From contig JAFDJF010000140.1 in NCBI GenBank assembly GCA_019307645.1, positions 1-7,468 on the forward strand: a stretch of DNA of 7,468 nt. The letters run 5' to 3'. A program made the position numbers and the translations under genes. Below the pieces are notes generated by a model. The model saw only the letters and a program-made list of their open reading frames with translations, searched no databases and was not told the DNA's origin. The DNA is from Deltaproteobacteria bacterium (GTDB lineage: Bacteria; Desulfobacterota; DSM-4660; Desulfatiglandales; Desulfatiglandaceae). Shown one piece after another: positions 4,448 through 7,468 of this stretch (position 1 is its first letter; the number at the start of each line of letters is the position of its first letter).

Positions 4448-4681
4448 ATGGAACTGTTTTCTGAAATTAAGGAGATGATCGTAAAACTGCTTGCCATTGA
4501 TGAGGAAGAAGTGACAGAAGACGCCCATCTACAGTTTGATTTGGGGGCTGATTCGCTGGCGCTGATGAATCTGGCCATGTCCATCAACCAGAAATATTCT
4601 CTGGAACTGCTTATCGATGATATGGTGGAACTGGAAAATGTTGGCGAGCTGATTTCTCTGGTTGAGTCAAAAATCGGGTAA
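4448..4681 (+). CDS. Stand-alone acyl carrier protein
   Basis: The protein has 77 residues, the usual ACP size, with the 4'-phosphopantetheine attachment motif GADSLAL and serine at residue 36. The N-terminal helix (MELFSEIKEMIVKLLAI), the EDAHLQFDL loop before the motif and the terminal helix all fit the four-helix ACP fold. The apo form would be modified by a phosphopantetheinyl transferase and would carry an acyl thioester in the cytosol. Helix II after the serine reads LALMNLAMSINQKY and lacks the acidic residues that fatty-acid-synthase ACPs use for docking, so this is probably a specialised carrier. No FAS genes (fabD, fabG, fabF) are adjacent. The start is supported by GGTGA at 4440-4444, three bases before the ATG; this is a close spacing but complements the 16S rRNA 3' end. 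It is the first gene of a same-strand cluster with the ligase and the beta-helix protein. Confidence 0.92.
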   Translation: MELFSEIKEMIVKLLAIDEEEVTEDAHLQFDLGADSLALMNLAMSINQKYSLELLIDDMVELENVGELISLVESKIG

Positions 4682-4684
4682 CGT

Positions 4685-4708
4685 CCGTTGTTCGTTGTCA
4701 GTTGTCCG
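4685..4708 (+). repeat. Heptanucleotide repeat, NNGTTGT x3
   Basis: Directly after the ACP stop the units CCGTTGT, TCGTTGT and CAGTTGT run in phase, followed by CCG of a fourth partial unit. This is a different heptamer from the GCC-type tracts upstream of the deacetylase gene, but it has the same unit length. No function is evident. The rest of the 130-bp gap to the next gene is A+T-rich without a clear promoter. Confidence 0.5.
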
Positions 4709-4811
4709 AGGGAGAAAACACTCTCTTGGGAGGAAGTTACAACGCCACAGGATATTCCGAAATTTTTTCTTTGTTTTTAGCTGCTACCATTTAAAAAAGT
4801 GGAGGCGTGCC

Positions 4812-6557
4812 ATGGATTACCCCAGAATCGTCAAAGACCCGCCGGAAGACTTTAGTGCCAAACCCAACCTTTCAGATTATCAAAAAATGCGTGATGAATT
4901 CAGATGGGAAACCCTCTCCGCCGAGCTTGACTGGTTTGACAGCGACCATATCAATATCGGCCACATCGCGGTGGATGCGCATCTGAAAACCGATCGCCGT
5001 GATAAGAAAGCCCTTATCTGGGAAAGCATGAAAGGCGAGGTGGAAGAATACACGTTTGCGGATCTTTCGCGACTGAGCAATAAATTTGCAAATGTGCTGG
5101 TGGAGGAGCTCGGCATCAGGAAAGGAGACAGGGTCTTTTTTTTCCTGGAGCGGATCCCGGAAATTTTTATCGGCATTTTAGGCGCCCTGAAAGCCGGGGC
5201 TGTTATCGGGCCACTGTTTTCAGCGTTCGGGCCCGAGGCGGTCAAAGACCGCCTTTCTGACAGCAGGGCCAGGGTGCTCGTAACCAGCCCCATGCTGAAA
5301 AAGAAAATTACCGAAATTCTGCCCGCCCTGCCGCACCTGGAAAAAATTGTTGTCGTGAATCGCAGGAACACCGCAATCGGTCCGGACGATGTTTCCTACG
5401 AGGCGGTCATGGAGCGTGCGTCAGAAGACTTTGAAACCATTCGCACCAACAAAGAAGACTATGCCATTATGCACTACACCTCGGGCACGACCGGAAAACC
5501 CAAAGGGGCCGTGCATGTGCACAACTCGGTCATCGGCCATTATGCCACGGCAAAATACGTTCTGGATCTTCAGCCGGATGATATTTACTGGTGCACAGCG
5601 GATCCAGGCTGGGTAACGGGAACGTCGTATGGAATGTTCGGGCCCTGGTCAAACGGGATTACCCAGGTTGTATACGAAGGCGGATTCAGCGCCAGGCGAT
5701 GGTACAAATTTCTTGAGGCGTGGCATGTAACCGTCTGGTACACGGCACCCACGGCGATCAGGATGCTCATGAAAGCAGGAGATGATTTGCCCGGGCAGTT
5801 CAACTTCGACGCCCTGCGTTATATGTGCAGCGTGGGCGAGCCGCTCAACCCGGAAGCGGTCATGTGGAGCCGGAAAGTCCTGCAGAAACCTTTTCATGAC
5901 AACTGGTGGCAGACCGAAACCGGCGCAATCATGATTGCCAATTATCCGGTGCAGGATATCAAACCGGGTTCCATGGGACGCCCTTTTCCGGGTATCCATG
6001 CCGGCATCCTTGATGATGAGTTTAATGAACTGCCTGACGGTCAGGAGGGAAATCTGGCAGTACAACCCGGTTGGCCGTCAATGTTTCGCACTTACTGGGA
6101 AAAAGAGGAGCTCTACCAGTCGTGTTTCAAGAACGGGTGGTACATTACCGGCGATAAGGCCCGGAAAGATGACGAGGGATATTTTTATTTTATGAGCAGG
6201 GCCGATGACGTTATTAACACGGCGGGGCATCTGGTTGGACCATTTGAGGTGGAATCCGTGTTGATAGAACATCCCGCCGTTGCCGAAGCCGGCGTTATCG
6301 GCAAGCCCGATCCCATCGCCATGGAAGTGGTGAAGGCCTTTGTTTCTCTGAAAAAGGGCTATGAGCCCGGAGAGGAACTGCGGCATGATATCCAGAAATT
6401 TGTGATGAAGCGCCTATCGAGCGCTGCTGCGCCCCGGGAAATCGATTTTATTGACTCGCTTCCCAAAACACGCAGCGGGAAGATCATGCGCCGGCTCTTG
6501 AAAGCCAAAGAGCTCGGCCTGCCGCTGGGTGATACATCGACCCTTGAAGACGATTAA
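4812..6557 (+). CDS. acsA: AcsA-like AMP-forming acetyl-CoA (acyl-CoA) synthetase
   Basis: The protein has 581 residues. It belongs to the adenylate-forming ANL superfamily, which activates a carboxylic acid as acyl-AMP and transfers it to CoA (or another thiol). P-loop-like motif A3 is YTSGTTGKPKG (222-232). CTADPGWVTGTSYG and WYTAPTAIRMLM are close to what I remember of Bacillus AcsA. WWQTETG (365-371) carries the tryptophan that in acetyl-CoA synthetases limits the pocket to acetate or propionate. The hinge region begins at D448 in GDKARKDDEGYF, and the C-terminal catalytic lysine, a known acetylation site, is K557 in RSGKIMRR. GGAGG at 4801-4805, six bases before the ATG at 4812, sets the start. 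An in-frame ATG at 4662 would add 50 unrelated residues overlapping the ACP gene and is rejected. The gene sits 130 bp after the ACP gene and 16 bp before the beta-helix gene. Acetyl-CoA synthetase activity is the best guess; loading of the neighbouring ACP is possible but unproven. Confidence 0.9.
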   Translation: MDYPRIVKDPPEDFSAKPNLSDYQKMRDEFRWETLSAELDWFDSDHINIGHIAVDAHLKTDRRDKKALIWESMKGEVEEYTFADLSRLSNKFANVLVEELGIRKGDRVFFFLERIPEIFIGILGALKAGAVIGPLFSAFGPEAVKDRLSDSRARVLVTSPMLKKKITEILPALPHLEKIVVVNRRNTAIGPDDVSYEAVMERASEDFETIRTNKEDYAIMHYTSGTTGKPKGAVHVHNSVIGHYATAKYVLDLQPDDIYWCTADPGWVTGTSYGMFGPWSNGITQVVYEGGFSARRWYKFLEAWHVTVWYTAPTAIRMLMKAGDDLPGQFNFDALRYMCSVGEPLNPEAVMWSRKVLQKPFHDNWWQTETGAIMIANYPVQDIKPGSMGRPFPGIHAGILDDEFNELPDGQEGNLAVQPGWPSMFRTYWEKEELYQSCFKNGWYITGDKARKDDEGYFYFMSRADDVINTAGHLVGPFEVESVLIEHPAVAEAGVIGKPDPIAMEVVKAFVSLKKGYEPGEELRHDIQKFVMKRLSSAAAPREIDFIDSLPKTRSGKIMRRLLKAKELGLPLGDTSTLEDD

Positions 6558-6573
6558 AAGGAGACATAAGCCC

Positions 6574-7407
6574 ATGATGCTTCCCGAGGATTTTTTTGAT
6601 CTGCAGGAATGCGGCCATCAGGAGCTGTTTCAGCCCGATAAGCCGGTGTGGACGGCACTTGATCGTTTACAGGACTATCTTGACTCGTTTTTTCAGGCCC
6701 CCTGGCCCCTGGCCGGCCACGCGGGGATGGTGGAAAAGCCCCTGATTATCCTAAACGGCACGGTTCGGGACGACCTTGATGTCCGTCCCGCAGGGTCCAA
6801 GAATACAATCCAGGCTTTTGACGGAGAAAATCCATTGGAAGAGGCTGCGATTATCATGCCCGGGGTGTATCTGTTCGATGATAAAATCATCATCGGTGCC
6901 GGGACCGTGATTGAACCGGGAGCACTCATAAAAGGGCCGACTGTGCTGGGTGCCGGCACCGAAGTGCGTCAGGGTGCCTATTTGCGCGGCAATTGCCTCA
7001 TCGGCAGCGGATGTGTTCTGGGTCATACAACGGAGATCAAAGGTTCAATCATGCTTGACGGATCCAAGGCCGGCCACTTTGCTTACATCGGCGACAGCAT
7101 TCTCGGCAAAAATGTCAACCTGGGGGCAGGTACCAAGCTTGCAAATCTAAAAATGATTCCCGGTACGATCATGATATCGGTCTACAGAAAGTACCATAAG
7201 ACCGGTCGACGCAAGCTGGGGGCTATCCTGGGTGACCGAAGCGAAACCGGCTGCAATTCGGTTACCTCACCGGGTACATTGATGGAACCTGACTCCATCG
7301 TATATTCGGGAGTTTCCGTGCCCGGGGGTTATTATCCGGAGACCTCTTATGTGATGCCCTCCCGTGACTCGATTGTAATCGGAACCGGCCTTTTCGGTGG
7401 CAGTTAG
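6574..7407 (+). CDS. Left-handed beta-helix acyltransferase resembling the GlmU C-terminal half
   Basis: The protein has 277 residues from ATG 6574, preceded by AGGAG (6559-6563); ATG 6577 is the next possible start. Residues 1-90 are not recognised. From about residue 92 hexapeptide-type repeats build a left-handed beta-helix (IIIGAGTVIEPGALIKGPTV and on). Residues 163-190 (GSKAGHFAYIGDSILGKNVN, then LGAGTKLA) match GlmU's acetyltransferase core, with H168, Y171 and N182 at the positions of E. coli H363, Y366 and N377. The NYDG stretch that follows in GlmU is replaced by NLKM, and the pyrophosphorylase domain is absent. The protein may therefore acetylate or acylate an amino sugar or nucleotide sugar, but acceptor and donor are not determined. 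Acetyl-CoA from the upstream synthetase or an acyl group on the neighbouring ACP are the obvious donors. It sits 16 bp after the synthetase, almost certainly in the same transcript. Confidence 0.85.
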   Translation: MMLPEDFFDLQECGHQELFQPDKPVWTALDRLQDYLDSFFQAPWPLAGHAGMVEKPLIILNGTVRDDLDVRPAGSKNTIQAFDGENPLEEAAIIMPGVYLFDDKIIIGAGTVIEPGALIKGPTVLGAGTEVRQGAYLRGNCLIGSGCVLGHTTEIKGSIMLDGSKAGHFAYIGDSILGKNVNLGAGTKLANLKMIPGTIMISVYRKYHKTGRRKLGAILGDRSETGCNSVTSPGTLMEPDSIVYSGVSVPGGYYPETSYVMPSRDSIVIGTGLFGGS

Positions 7408-7468
7408 GGCTCGCGCAAAAGTAAAACATCCGGGTCCTGTCGAAGATCCCGCTATTCGGGAAGGGCCT
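7408..7468 (+). other. 3' flank of the cluster with a small hairpin
   Basis: TCCCG (7447-7451) and CGGGA (7457-7461) make a 5-bp stem with a 5-base loop. It is followed by AGGGCCT rather than a T-run, and then the window ends. A terminator may lie just beyond; nothing else can be supported here. Confidence 0.25.

Noticed and set aside
4662..4811. Longer start for the AcsA-like gene at 4662
   Set aside because: It overlaps the ACP 3' end, adds 50 basic, unconserved-looking residues and ignores the GGAGG at 4801-4805 just before ATG 4812.
5649..6386. Minus-strand open frames of 138 and 102 codons
   Set aside because: They are shadows of the AcsA-like gene with no recognisable motif.
6529..6573. 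Longer start for the beta-helix gene at 6529
   Set aside because: It overlaps the end of the synthetase gene and has no Shine-Dalgarno sequence, while AGGAG precedes ATG 6574.

Overview
The window looks like a bacterial chromosome segment of moderate G+C with non-coding gaps that are clearly more A+T-rich. The gene set (ThiL, a RapZ/YvcJ-type P-loop protein, a Bacillus-AcsA-like acetyl-CoA synthetase, a free-standing acyl carrier protein) and the repeat-rich intergenic DNA are compatible with a Gram-negative anaerobe of the Desulfobacterota type. That placement is an inference from style and was not tested by any search.

Layout. Positions 1-852 (minus) hold the N-terminal 284 codons of thiL; its 3' end lies outside the window. 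A 237-bp divergent gap follows. Positions 1090-1995 (plus) encode a 301-residue protein with an N-terminal winged-helix-like part and a polymerase-beta-type nucleotidyltransferase motif. It converges, with a 20-bp gap, on rapZ (2016-2882, minus). Both of these genes have a -10-like hexamer exactly six bases before the ATG and no Shine-Dalgarno sequence, so leaderless transcripts are likely. The 492-bp gap 2883-3374 is unusually structured. It holds two in-phase 7-bp repeat tracts in opposite orientation, a tandem pair of GTTAATG-N-CATTAAC palindromes 20 bp apart, and a well-formed promoter with a perfect 8+8 palindrome lying between its -35 and -10. That promoter drives a LmbE/PIG-L-family deacetylase (3375-4118, plus).

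A 329-bp gap (4119-4447) contains a 168-bp MITE-like element with 16-bp terminal inverted repeats and flanking CTAG. It sits just downstream of a plausible promoter and upstream of a three-gene cluster: an acyl carrier protein (4448-4681), an AcsA-like acyl/acetyl-CoA synthetase (4812-6557) and a left-handed beta-helix protein resembling the acetyltransferase half of GlmU (6574-7407).

Together, the last four genes have the parts of a deacetylate-then-reacylate pathway: a Zn hydrolase for N-acetyl sugars, an enzyme that activates a carboxylic acid, a carrier for the acyl group and a beta-helix acyltransferase. This resembles the logic of LpxC with LpxA/LpxD and ACP. The linkage is an inference from gene order and motifs; no substrate can be read from the sequence.
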